A stretch of DNA of 64,000 nucleotides from Phoronis australis (taxonomy: Eukaryota > Phoronida > Phoronidae): positions 1,250,878 to 1,314,877 of the forward strand of contig NMRA01000025.1 in assembly GCA_002633005.1 (NCBI GenBank), in the 5' to 3' direction. The position numbers and the translations under genes were made by a program. The notes under the pieces were generated by a model. The model worked only from the letters and a program-made list of their open reading frames with translations, searched no databases and had not been told where the DNA came from. Shown here piece after piece: positions 44,947-57,400 of the stretch; the stretch's first letter is position 1, and the number at the start of each line of letters is the position of its first letter.

Positions 44947-46260
44947 AACAATAGCAACGCGGAGTGTTGAAATGCGCCCACGAATGCATAGCAAATGGTG
45001 TGCTTTTGAGGTTGCTTATTTGTGTCATAAAACGGGCACTAGATGGCGCAAAAACATACAATCCATCCGAAAATGGGAACATGTCATTGCTTCTTTAATA
45101 GAAAGCTATTCACCAAATTCCAAATTTCATAGAAATCTGCCACGGAACTTCAGAGAATCAAAGGAAAACAGAATAATATGAAATTGCCATTAGGGGGCAC
45201 AGTGTTCAGCGGATCCGCCTGAAAGTCGTCATTGTCTGTTGTTCGCTTCACATAAATGCACTTACAAAATTTAACGAAGATCCTCCAGTGGGTTTTGGAG
45301 ATACAGCTGTGGCCGCAAAACAAAACAAAACTACCACTAGGAGGCGCCAGAGTAGTCAAAGTCGTCATCATCAACCGTCCTCTTCACACTGAGACCATAT
45401 ACGCCAATTTTCAAAACCATCCTTAGAATGGTTTGGTTGATAGAGAGGTAGACGCCAAAAAACAGGCTCGAAAACAGCAAAAATGGCCACTAGGTGGCAC
45501 AAATTACCTTGATTCCATCCAAAAACGGGAGGATAGCGTCATCTCATCAATAGATGCCCCTATTCAAAATTTTATGAAAATCTTTTGAGGACCTTTGAAG
45601 ATACAGAGGTAAACGTAAAATTTAAACTGCCACCAGGGGGCATACCAATACTCAGATCCATCCCGAAATCATCGTTGTTCGTTGTCAACATCATATAAAC
45701 ACACTTCTCAAATTTAGTAAAGATCCTACAAACGGCTTAGGAGATACAGCTATGGGCGCAAAAAAGAAACTGCCACTAGGAGGCGCCACAGTAGTCGAAG
45801 TCATCGTAAAATTATCGTCAGCCGTCCACTTCATAGTAAAACATACATGCCGATTTTTACAGTTATCCTGAAAGCGGTTTTGTTTATAGAGGGGTGGACA
45901 CCAAAAAAACAGACTCGAAAACAGTAAAAATGACCACTAGGTGGCGTGAACTATGTCAAATCCATCGGAAAACGGGAGGATGTCATCGTTCTACTAATAG
46001 ATGCCTATATACCAAATTTCATGAAAATACCTTGAGGACCTTTGAAGATACAGAGGTAAACGTAAAAAAAAATAAAATTGCCACTAGGGGGCACACCGGT
46101 AGTCGGATCTGCCCGAATGTACCCTCACGCAGTCCCATCCACAAAAGGAACACATGCGCAAAATTTCATGAGCATACATCAATCGGTTTTGGAGATAAAG
46201 CAGCGAACGCCGGACGGACGCCGTCCGGACGGACGGAAGCAGATGACGGTATAATGCACC
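44947..46260 (-). repeat. Satellite-bearing element with CTCF-like cores every ~147 bp (copy A)
   Basis: Starts with AACAATAGCAACGCGGAG, the complement of the end of copy B at about 63994. Sub-units of about 143-157 bp each carry a core such as CCACTAGGAGGCGCC, CCACTAGGTGGC or CCACTAGGGGGCAC (near 45040, 45187, 45334, 45487, 45631, 45774, 45931, 46081). Three different sub-units make a ~445-bp higher-order unit; the TCGAAAACAG landmark recurs near 45470 and 45915. The far end has a GC palindrome CCGGACGG/CCGTCCGG (46210-46227). No real gene is encoded. Confidence 0.85.
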
Positions 46261-47090
46261 CACATATTTATATTAAAAATGTTGAATGGCCTCTCCATCT
46301 CGCACATTTCATAGTCGTTTATTTGCATTTACAGTGCACGCACGTGTTACAAATCACAGTCTACACAAATACTGAAAAAAATGGTTTTTCAATCAAACCA
46401 ATGATCTAACCAAAGGGGAATACATTTCAATACATTTCCTTAACCATCTGTGACTTGAAACATTGGCAAACCAAGGAAAAAGTTTTTAATTTCATTTTCT
46501 GCCGTCAATCAGTAATTTTTTTACAACAATGGTATAACACTACCATGAGACTTTGGAGGGCGCCTCATCATAATTGCCATCACCACCAGGACGCACAGCA
46601 TACCGACTACAACGCCCATCATCACCTTGCTGTCAACTGTTTCTTCCGATTTAGATTCATCTTCTGGCAATTTCTCTTTACCTTTTTGTGATGTCTGCAA
46701 CAACATATATTCAAGCTTATTTACAGCAGGAACTAAAGGACAATGCTATTTTAATGTAATCTATGCTAAAGAAAGTGCAGCAGCTGTATTCATTGACAAT
46801 TTGTAAAAATGAGAAAACAAAAAATTTAGCAAACAGGTGATCTTTGCACTAATGATGTATCTTGCTCATATAGCCCAGATCATGCAGTGCTATTCCCCAG
46901 CACCACATCACAATACTTATGGGGACTCCTCAGTGATTTATGGCAGTTCATTTTCGCCACAAAACTCATTCTTAAAAACATTTGGCACCTTTCAAGCTAC
47001 TTCAAATTCACATGGTCACTTTATGCTGTGTTTCTAACTAAATTGGCCAAGCAATCACAGTAATAAGAAATTAACCTGCAATTTGCACTT
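45781..47090. repeat. Right copy of the exact ~1.31-kb duplication
   Basis: Same sequence as 41364-42673, but here embedded in continuous sequence on both sides. This makes it the more trustworthy copy. Confidence 0.95.
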
Positions 47091-49216
47091 TAAGGGATAC
47101 ATAGACAATCAGGTACAGATTACAATGGGAATAAGTTTATAACTTTATTATGTCATCTGTGATACCTCACTTCAAACTTTTGAAAAACCCAACTGATCTT
47201 TAAGACCTCTTCATGTATTTTGATTGATAAAATGGATTTAAACAAACAGAAATAACCATGAACGGATCATGACATTAATACAAAAACCAGTGCTCACATT
47301 TTAATATTCAACAGAAAAATTAACTGTCTAGGGTTAGTTGAGACGTCACCCTAATTTAATTTCTTTCATCAACTCGATTTTCTTTTTATCCCTATAATTA
47401 ATAGTACTCAGGACTGCATACACTAAGTTTGATCTGAACAAGCATCATTATATATCTTGTCTAATGATAAAAATTTGAGGAAAATTAAGTTTTGACTGTC
47501 TATATACTAGAGAAAAAAAGGGTGCACTTTGCTTTAAACTCAGTACAAACTGGAAAGCAAATGTTCAAAAATGTCAGAACTAATAATTGTCCAGCTGCAG
47601 CAAATATCAGCGAGTAACCTGCTCAGCATCACGTGTGGCGAAAGATAATAAAACTAACTGAAGATAAACAAAAAAAAAACGCGACAAGTCAGAGATTGAT
47701 TTCTTCGAGCACTGAAGACTTAAAGTAAACAATGTTTATTAATTCTTTAATTCTGCAACTTGCTGCTGAATACCAATAACTAACAACCACAAATATCTCT
47801 ATATCATCCTTTCAAATGCAAAATGGGCATTTAACAGGCAAATTTCAAAACACGCAACACATATATTACCTTCACTGCCATCTTCAGTGCTAGTCTCACC
47901 AGAAGGTTCCTTCGTTCATGGTCTTGAAGGTATCCATCAAAGTTTGAGTCAGCATTGAACACCAGCTCATCGATTTCCTTCCAAAATAAAACGTAATAAG
48001 CAATGTCGATCAATTACTTCTCTATTTTTTGTGAAAGACAGGTTATAAACAGATTATAAAACTTTATTCCCCTCGCGGTACAAATGTACCAACAGGTGTC
48101 CATAGTGGATACACCCTCACAGACTCTGAATACAAAATGGCCGTGTAGGTAGCGGAGCCCTCTCATGAGTCTGCATATCATGCATTGCCTATGGTGGACA
48201 ACTTGGCCATGAGATAAGGCAAAATCTCACCAATTGGGGACAGAAATAATTGCCAAAACTGACTTTCTGCAATTTTTCAAAGGCTTCAGACAGCGACCAT
48301 AATTTCTCAAAATATTATGGTCGTGGTGTAGAACTTAAAATGATAAAACATTATATCTGGTGGTAGTTATCCTTTATAACGAAAAATGAAAATTAAAAAA
48401 AAATTCAACATTCACCATATTGTGTCCTAAATTGGTGAGATTTTACTGTACCCCCTTAGGTAGGTAATTTGACTTCATTGTCTTGTCTTGGAATGGTAAA
48501 TGGCTTTGAAGAAAATGGAGGACGAGAGTATGAACAGTGTTGGTACCGACTCTGGTCTCACCATAAATGCCCAGATATTGCTCTGGCATCACCATGAATG
48601 CCCAGATATTGCTCTGGTATCACTATGAATGCCCAGAAATTGCTCTGATATCATCAAGAATGTCCAGATATTGCTCTGGAATCACCAGGAATGCCAAGAT
48701 GTTGCTCTGGTATCACCATGAATGCCCAGATGTTGCTCTGGTATCACCATGAATGCCCAGATATTGCTTTGGTCTAAATTTTGAATGTGTAGTAGCACAC
48801 CTTTCCCACTATGTGAAAGAAAACCCCACGGTATGAAACCATGTGTGTCGCAAGCTGTCATCTGAAGTAGAAGACGAATATTGGTTGTACTTGATTGCCA
48901 TCCATGGTCAGTAAGCCGGAAGTCCTCATCAAGGACCAATCAGATGCCTAAACCAGTTGATGCAGCGGAACTGGCGAAGTCAATAAAGTATACAGTAGAA
49001 ATATGCAGTCATGATGATTCAGTCAACACTTTGTACTTCCAGTAGTTACAATTGCAAGAGTAAGAAACACAGCAAGGAGAGCAACATCACTAGAAACTCA
49101 CCTCCTTCGAGAAGCCATATGCAGCAGCTGCCCCTTGGTAATCCCCTTTGTCTAACAAGTCTTTAACAGTCTTGTCTACATCCAGTTGAACGTTTTCTTG
49201 AGCGGACAGACTGGAA
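46521..49216 (-). CDS. Unrecognised EF-hand, membrane-tailed protein (three 3' exons)
   Basis: Minus-strand exons 49216-49102 (phase 2 in, 0 out), 47977-47870 (0/0) and 46694-46521 (0 in, stop) join in frame. Exon one encodes LDVDKTVKDLLDKGDYQGAA and ends FSKE. The next continues EIDELVF and contains a textbook EF-hand loop, DSNFDGYLQDHE (Asp1, Asn3, Asp5, Gly6, Leu8, Glu12). The last gives an acidic stretch, a membrane helix and a short basic tail, suggesting a Ca2+-binding protein anchored by its C-terminus. Family not recognised. A possible earlier exon (51148-50985) has the right phase but an odd Cys/Trp-rich translation, so I leave it out. The last exon is the right copy of the duplicated segment; whether the 44607-43784 exons belong to the same gene is unresolved. 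Confidence 0.55.
48217..48449. mobile_element. MITE with AAAATCTCACCAATT ends
   Basis: Left AAAATCTCACCAATTGGGGA and right (inward) TAAAATCTCACCAATTTAGG form ~22-bp imperfect inverted repeats around about 230 bp. A diverged right half lies at about 59804-59948 in the last KDSR intron (TCTGGTGGTAGTTGTGG, GTCCTAAACTGGCAAGA). Confidence 0.65.
48552..48776. repeat. 31-bp minisatellite, about 7 copies
   Basis: Unit CTCTGGTATCACCATGAATG followed by CCCAGATATTG, with scattered substitutions. It lies within the gene with exons at 49216 and 47977. Confidence 0.9.
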
Positions 49217-49389
49217 CTTAGCGTTAACAAACATGAAAAATACCTCGGTGAAAAATGTTTTAAAGGCACTCACACCACATTATGTACTGCTGCTTCTAAA
49301 ATGGACATAAAGCCAAAGGCAAATGTGATGTGACTCTTGAAATGATGCTTCCATAGGGCCTTCATACACCGGAAGCTTTTCGATGGATT

Positions 49390-49652
49390 ATTCCACACAC
49401 TGATTAAACCATCAAAGTTATGTTCCTATTTAGTACCTTTTGCATAGAGGGACACCTTAGGAGGCCCTCGATTATGTCATATCCCCTGGTACGAGCTATT
49501 TAAAAATGGCCATTTGCTGATCTGGGCAACCAAATGAAGCACTGCTCAAAAAAAGTTTGAGTTGGAAGGAATTAAAGACATCGACAGCTTCCTAAGGTGT
49601 CCCTCTGTGCGTAAAAGGTATGACTTATGATGCTTCAATCAGTGTGAGGCAT
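49390..49652. mobile_element. MITE with ~75-bp imperfect inverted ends
   Basis: Left CACACACTGATTAAACCATC and right (inward) CTCACACTGATTGAAGCATC begin long inverted repeats that also share CTTTTGCATAGAGGGACACC / CTTTTACGCACAGAGGGACA. A solo end is at 31254-31283. Confidence 0.7.
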
Positions 49653-50336
49653 AAATCACCGAATTCACCGTCTGTACTGGAGCTAGCTAAAGACGGTGGT
49701 CGCTGTTTAGTCAGTGATCTGCTTCAGGGCTTGGGATGACTAATGGCAAAAAGAGGAAAATTTTCCAGGTGATGTATGGTTTCACAAATCGGCTTGTGTG
49801 ATAGAGAAATTTAAAGTCAAAATAATGACAAAAAGAGACAAAATAAAAGGAAACTGGAAATCAAGAGGAAATCGAAACCAAAAACGAAGAAATCATGGAT
49901 TGTTCTAAGACCCCCTCCACCCCCACATCCCACGACCCCCTCGACCTCCAACCTGTCATCATACTACTGACATAGCTGAATGACATTAATTTCCCATAAG
50001 ACATGCCTACAAGTGAATCTATTCTGGCTCAAGTTTGGTGTTTAAAAACAGACAGTGGCGTAAGAACATGAGCTGAAAAAGCGGACTGTGAGCGTGCTAC
50101 CGTTGTCACAGAAATGGTTCCACGAGCGTCTACCAATGGCCCTGTTCTGGAGAAACGTGAATACACACATAATTTCACTTTGCTTGCTGTTGTATACTCG
50201 TTTACAATATATTCCATGTAACGTTGAGATACTTTTTAGTAACAGTTTGTTTTTTCAAACTGTATTTACTGAAATTACATATGTTCCTCGCACTCTCCCA
50301 AAAAAGCTCGTATTTGCTACTCACTGAAGAGAAGCA

Positions 50337-50963
50337 TGGATGGCGCAGCACTGAAAAAATTGGGGGGCTATAGCCCCCCCAGCCCCCGTGTGGTGCACCG
50401 CCCATAGACCATAGGCAAAAAAGTGGGGGGCTATAGCCTCCCAGCCCCCTATGGTGTGCTGCCCATGAGAAGACGAGACGATTACACTTTTCCGGGAATG
50501 ACATTTGAAACGCTGTTTGGTCTTTGATTTGATTTGGTCGCGTTGTTTTTTTCTTCTGATTTTGGCTTTCAAACTTGCCGAAGCAGGGAAAAGCCAGTCG
50601 AGCTCATGGCCTGCATCGTTGGTCCTGCAAGCCAGCGCTTGTTTTATGTATATATTGAGTCAAGCTTGTATAAACTGGGTTGAGGGGCTTGGGGGCCGCA
50701 GGGGTTTTATTTAGAACAGTCCAGAAATCCTCTAATGAGTCTAACGAGTAGTGATCTAATGACATTGAACGAAAATCTCAAGTCCTGCTGCTTATGCTCT
50801 GCTAGTAACATAGGTGGCGCAGCACCGAAAAAGTGGGGGCTAAAGCCCCCTCAGCACCCCGTGGTTCACCGCCTATAGGCCATGTGCGGTGTAGCACTCA
50901 CAAAAGTGGGGGGCTTTCGCCCCCCCCCCCNCCCCCAGTCCCCATGGTGCGCCGCCCATGAGA
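50337..50963. repeat. Two copies of a palindrome-rich element with GGGGGGCTATAGCCCCCC
   Basis: Copies at 50337-50471 and 50809-50963 each begin GGYGGCGCAGCAC-like (ATGGCGCAGCAC, GTGGCGCAGCAC) and end in GTGCGCCGCCCATGAG or a variant. Each holds two blocks of a G-run, CTATAGC (or CTAAAGC/CTTTCGC) and a C-run. The C-run at 50921-50936 contains a single N. Confidence 0.75.
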
Positions 50964-51405
50964 AAAAAGGCCTACCTGACATACCTCTGAAATAAAAGTA
51001 TCAAAGATGCCCAGGACAATAACTCTCTCAGACAAAAGCACCACATGGTAACTGGCAGCCGTCGTGGGACAAGGTCAACTCGTGTGCATTTCCAAAGACA
51101 AAGTTCTACTTCATGTCGGTTTCGATCTTTAAAAAGTTCTCTAGCAAGCTGAAAACAAAACAAACACAGGATGTGTACACGTTATAATGTTCTTGTCTTG
51201 GTGACAATTAATTTGTTTTCTAACTAGTTCGGGTAGTAAAAATGATACCAACGGTTTCAAAACTAAAAAAAGTTGAATGAAATTTAATTTTTTTACTTTC
51301 TATGGTACTATATTTCACACTTAATCTAAAAACATTTAAAATGGCTCTTTTATGAAGAAGGTATGAAATTTAGAATACTTCCGCCTTTGAAGTTATTGCG
51401 ATAAA

Positions 51406-54400
51406 ATGTTGTCCTGGTGGTGGATTTGTGGTGCTTTATTCGTTCTCTTCTTGTCTGTGTTATATATTTTATCTCCTCTTATTTCCCCACAGCCAATGAA
51501 AATACGTGGCTCACACGTTTTGGTAAGATTTCCACCATAATCAGTACCCCCTTGTTGGCCTACAGGTTCTGTTACCAGCTAGTCTGTGTAGAAAATTGAA
51601 ATTGAACCCAGGTTGCACGTTTGAGAGCCGAGCTTCTAAACTGTTCAGACAAGAGGCAATTGCCGATTGACTACTGATTTAGATAGGCTTTATCTGACTG
51701 TCACAACAACCTCTCCCTTCTACGGATCATGCATCACCTGCCCCCTCAGATTGGCCTCTTCTCTGGTCTGGGTATCGACGGCAGTTACTGGAGCGTGAAT
51801 ACAGACTGCCCCAAGAGAGGAGTGCTGACATCCTGTATGGTCGTGAGTTCTATCGTTGTTGGGTGCCAGTGTAGAAAATTTCTCTGACATCGGGACTTGA
51901 ACCCAGGTTGCATTTGTGAGAGCTGAGCATCTAAACCTTTCAGCCAAGAGGCAATTGCCTCACATGACACAACAATACTATTAATTGTAGTTGCTTGTGC
52001 TAGTAGGGCTAGATGATATGCCTAAGTGAAAACAAATTAAATCGAGTGTTTTGATCACTTGTGCCATACATTCTGCGCCATCATACAAATGAACCTGACG
52101 TTTATGTGTGCCCTAGGTGTATCCGATGCATTCATCTGCAATGCAAATATACTGATACTGAGAGCTTCTTTGATTCGATGGTCAAACTAGGAACTTTTTG
52201 AATGGTTACTTCATGTTCAAAAATTGAAGTTGTGTTAATGGTATGTATTGGTTACGCGTAGTTGTCTAGTACTCTGGCTGTTAATCAAGTTTCACATCAT
52301 GTTGATTGTTTTCGCTCAACAGCTTTTGGTCAAAGGAATGAAATCGAGAATGAGATAAACAGAAACTGGTGAGGTACATGGCAAATGTAATTAGAAGGAA
52401 TTCTGTACATGCATCATGATGAGTATGGTTACGCTCCATCGTAATATGTCTAAAAGTATGTATAAAACTTATCTAATAATACATTGGACTGATGTTTTGC
52501 TAGGTCACTGGAGGCTCAAGTGGCATTGGAAAAGCTATAGCTGAGGAAATGGTTAAAAATGGAGGCAATGTGACGCTACTGGCTCGGAACACTCAAAAGC
52601 TAACTGAGACCAGCAAACACTTGGAAAGCTTCATAGGGGAGAAAGATAAACAGGTGTTTCTTTTGTTTTCGTAAAGTTTCAAAACTAACATCGCGTGAAG
52701 ATCAGTTTTTGTTAATGCGTTCAGTGTTAGCGAGTACAATTTGTCACATCGAGTAACAGAGGGTCAGATTGAAGAGCTGTGACATCAATGGTTCCTATTG
52801 TTGTAGTTGTGGACTATATAGTTGCATTGGAATATTGATTGTATCATTGATTACATTACTCTGTAAGGCTTTTCCTGGTAAGGACAAGTGACCTGTTTTT
52901 GTGGTATGTGATTTTCCTGTGTGTGCGTGCGTGCGTGTGTGTGTGTCACAATTGATCTGTATGCTTTATCATTTGATTTGTGAATGTGATTGAGAATGTC
53001 TTTATGCCTTAATTATTTACAATGTTCATATAAGTGCCGGGGGAGGGTGTTCAAATGTTAATCTTTGATTGGCTAATCCAGCGTGTGTAAAGTATTGGTT
53101 ATAAATATGGACAATTAGTGGTAGTAGGAGGTATTGTCCTATTTTGTCTCACATCTAGACCACAATGCACCAGGAACATGTTGTGCTTTTGTGTCAAATC
53201 TAGACCACAATGCACCAGGAACATGTTGTGCTTTTGTGTCACATCTAGACCGCAATTCATCTAGTAACATGATGTGCATACCCAAAAATGAATATGAAAT
53301 AATTTGATATTTAAAAAATAGCACCTGTAATGACAGAAGTTGAATCTCAATTACCATCTTGTTTTTAATGAATTTTTTGAAAGAAAAGGTTACTTCCTAA
53401 TTTCACTAACTATACGAAATTTCAGTTTCTTTATCATAACTATGTAATTGATTTTCACTGAATTTCAGAAAGTGGTATGCATATCTGTGGATGTCTCAAA
53501 AGATTTTCATGCTGTTGAGAAAGCAATTAAACAGGTAACAAGTGGAATACCATGGTATTATTGTTTAGATCATTGTTGATAACAACTCTTACAGTAATGT
53601 AGGTGATACTCTCATATTGTTTAGTCTTGAATTTGTGACATGTAGGGCACGGATATCTCACTGAGATTCATATGTTCCCACTGTGTTCAAAAACCTTATA
53701 ATAAGCTATTTAACACACCTATCTGAACAAATTCTTGAAGCCTTTGGCAGTTCTACAATATCATAGGGGTGGGTAGTCAACCACAATTTTCAAGTGTAAG
53801 TGTTTGTCATACTCCTAAAACTGCATGTGGGCACTATTTTTTTCTCTTAATCATGTGTATTAGTAAAGTGCTGAAATTAATTATAATGTAGAGATTCTTT
53901 TCAATTCTTGCTTTCTACTTGGCAGGCAGAAGAGATGCTTGGTCCCGTTGATATGTTGTTTAACTGTGCTGGAACCAGCAGTAGTCGTACGTTTGAAGAT
54001 ACAACTGCCGACGAGTTCAAGGTATGAGATCACCACATAAGGGCGACGATGCAAAATGTGTCAAAAGAATTTTTAATTGGCTTTGTTGGGGTACTGATAC
54101 ATTACCAATGAAATTTAAAAAATGACCTACAATTTTTTAAAAAAATTTCGAGGGAGGATAGAAAATGACTGGATATTTGAGATTGACTATGATCAAGTCT
54201 TGCAGTCATTTCAAAACAAAGCACAAGAAAGCAGTGCCCTTTAATCATTTCAGAAATTGCTTTTGTGAACTATAGCTATGCATAACACATTCACGTCTAA
54301 CTTAAGATTGCGAGGAGGGGTCACTTACTAATGCATTGATTTTACTAGTTGGTGGTTAACAAAGATTCCTCTATTTATTATCTGAATAGAGTGAAAACAA

Positions 54401-57400
54401 ACCACTGTTTATCTGCAAGGGTTCATTCATGAGGTAAGCGTCCCATCTGACATAAATGTATTCATTTGCATAGGTTGAATAGCTGTTTCATTCGTACTAT
54501 CTGGTGAACTTCAAAACCAGTAGCATGCAGAAGGAGGGCCCACAGGTCGACAGCCCCAAGGATCCACATTGTCAGAGGGCATCCAATCAATATAAATAAA
54601 CCTTTTGCAATAAAATTATGACTGATTTGAAGTTAAATCGAATAAAGTTTTTTATTTTACGTTTCATTTTTTTTACTTTACATAGTACTACGGTACATGC
54701 ATTTGAGTTGAAAGAGGGGAACATCTAATATAGAAAATGCCACGGGATCACCAAACCTATGCACGCTAATACTTCAAGGTTCTGATTATTGTGTTATTAG
54801 AATGAACTGGCAAACCGTAGGTGCACAATCAGTCCTTCTCACGTCTATTCCAGAGGCTTATGAACATAAACTACTTTGGCAGTGTCTTTGCCACCAAAGC
54901 TGTGCTACCTGCCATGAAATCCCTTGGTAACGGCCGTATTGTATTTGTGTCCTCCCAGGCGGGCCAGGTGGGCGTGTTCGGCTACACAGCATACTCTGCT
55001 TCAAAGTTTGCATTACGCGGACTCGCAGAATCTCTACAAATGGAGGTAAGTTTGACTGGGCAGACTCTTCAGTTTAAGGTGAATTTAAGTGAAAGCAGTG
55101 TTTGAGTTGTTGACTAGAGAATTTGTTATCACTCTGAAATTCAATCATGTTTATTTCTCACCTATTTATCACACAAAATGGCAGACAAACAATATTTTAT
55201 TTTGCCAAATTCTTAACAAAAATAAAGATTAAGAACATCTTAGTCTCGTATTAGCTCGGTTTGTACTGTGCAGATGTTAAACATATCTTTTGGGCAAATT
55301 ACAGTTATTTTTCAGCACCGCAATGATCCTTTGAAAATAGAAAAGTGACAAGTTACTCCACGTTTGTGCAAAATAAGTTTAAATTACCGTTTTTAAAAAA
55401 GAAAGATAATCTTAATCACATTCTGCGTTTGTGCGAAATAGGTGAAAAATTACCATACCATTTAAGTGGCTTGTGTTGAGTGAGTATAAGGACTATAAAT
55501 GAAGGTTATTCTGTGTTCTATAGTTTTCTTAAGAATTTTGAATATAATTTGCTTTTGATTTAACTTTTGGCCATTTCTTGAAATTGATAATGCTGGAATT
55601 TGAAAGTGCAAAGAGATGGTATGTCATGCCAGGTTGAACGCCACAAACCAATGTTTTCAAAATCTTTTTACGTGAACGCATCTTCAGTCTTTGAAGTAAG
55701 TAAAATCTCCGTGTTTAACTTTGTAGTACTAGTAAATAACAGAACTGCAATTTATAGTATTAACATGTCTATTGTCATGACATACAACTACGTGATTATT
55801 TCAAAACCAGTGTAAAACTACACTTTTTAAATTTTATCAACAGATGCAAAAAAGATAAATCATGACTACCAGACTTACTGTAAAATAAATTTACCGATGT
55901 TTCGGGGCCTTTTGGCTCCTTCTACTAGGGACTGATGACTGTCTGGTTTCAGTGAAAATTTTGTTCCCTCTACCATTGTTCGTTGACAACAACTGCAATG
56001 CCCCGGACCATGAGTCAGATACCGTATTCGCCCTAATAAGCGCTCATGCCCCTATAAGCAATGTTTTCAGACTTTGCTAAAATAAGCGCCCGGTCCATGA
56101 ACGTCGTGTACATGCGAAAAATGTCTTACCTACAGTGCTAAAATTCTACAGTAACGTCTTCAATTTATCAATAAGATCCGACAGTCCTGAAAAAATCATT
56201 GTGCGCGAACTTTGTAGACTACAAGCCTCGCCGCTATGTTGGTATTTAGCCATGTCTATACACTTCAAACTTCCCCTGTGCTTCAAAAAGAATGAAAGTT
56301 TTGCTGATCTTGCTAGGGACGTGTCCTATTATATGGCCTGGCCTTTCAGAACAGATGCAGCATACTTGTCAAGGGATTGTATTGTATCTTTCCCGCATAC
56401 AGTTCTTCTCCCTCAAGAGGAATCCAAATTTCTTTCTACACGTGAAAACCGTGTACGTAACACTAATAAAAACTTGACGTTTGTTCGGTTAAAAGCACTT
56501 GGCCAGGAAGTGCGTGCTACATTCAAGTACCTTTCATCCAAGATTAGTGTTTGGGAACTATCTATTCAAGACACGAAACGGGTAGCATAGCATCGGCAAG
56601 AATTAAATACTGGCACATATTTCCAAAAGTTTCTAATACTGTAAAAAACGTTTATGTTATTTTTAAAGGGGAATTATTAAATTAGTCATAATTAGTGTTT
56701 TTAAAGTCAAAATGACCCACTGATAGTGAACACTTCCGCACCCTTACACCCACACGTAAAGTGATTGTGAACTATGATTGGGGTCAACTTGCAACTTTAT
56801 TTTTTATTTCTTGTACTGTTGTTGTAGCTGAAGCCATATTGCATACAGGTTACGTTAGCCTTCCCACCAGACACGGATACACCAGGCTTCGCTGCCGAAC
56901 AGGAAGGGAAGGTTCGTTATTGAAATGATCAACCTTGAACCACTATGGTTAGCAGCCATTTAGGCCAAAAATACGTACGTCATTTAAAGATCTAATTAAC
57001 TCAAAATACAACTTTTGAATTAACTTGGTCACTTACCAAAGTTTCAAAAAATCAGTCTGATCTTGTTCTTTGTTCACATTTTAAACTGATTTCTTAACTT
57101 CAGAAGATCTGCTGTTTTTAGTTTCGGTCACTGAGGCAGTATAGCCACCCTGGAAAGTCGAGGGGTTTTGTTTTATGCAATGTCATAGGATAAGAACACA
57201 TAGGCATTGTGGAAGGGAAAATACATTCGTAATGACTGTTCACACTCTATACTTTGGAGGATGACTAATGACTGTTCACATTCTATACTGTGGAGGACGT
57301 CTAATGACTGTTCACACTATATACTTTGGAGGATGTCTAATGACTGTTCGCACTCTATACTGTGGAGGATGTCTAATGACTGTTCACACTCTATACTGTG

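Noticed and set aside
48552-48776. CRISPR-like array
   Set aside because: Units are head-to-tail without unique spacers, and the genome is eukaryotic; it is a minisatellite.
50985-51148. Possible extra exon of the EF-hand gene
   Set aside because: Splice signals and phase fit, but the translation is Cys/Trp-rich without family resemblance and no further 5' exon is seen; not enough to call.
51887-51966. Functional tRNA gene
   Set aside because: A- and B-box-like motifs are present, but the acceptor and anticodon arms do not pair well, and a diverged copy lies nearby; a SINE head fits better.
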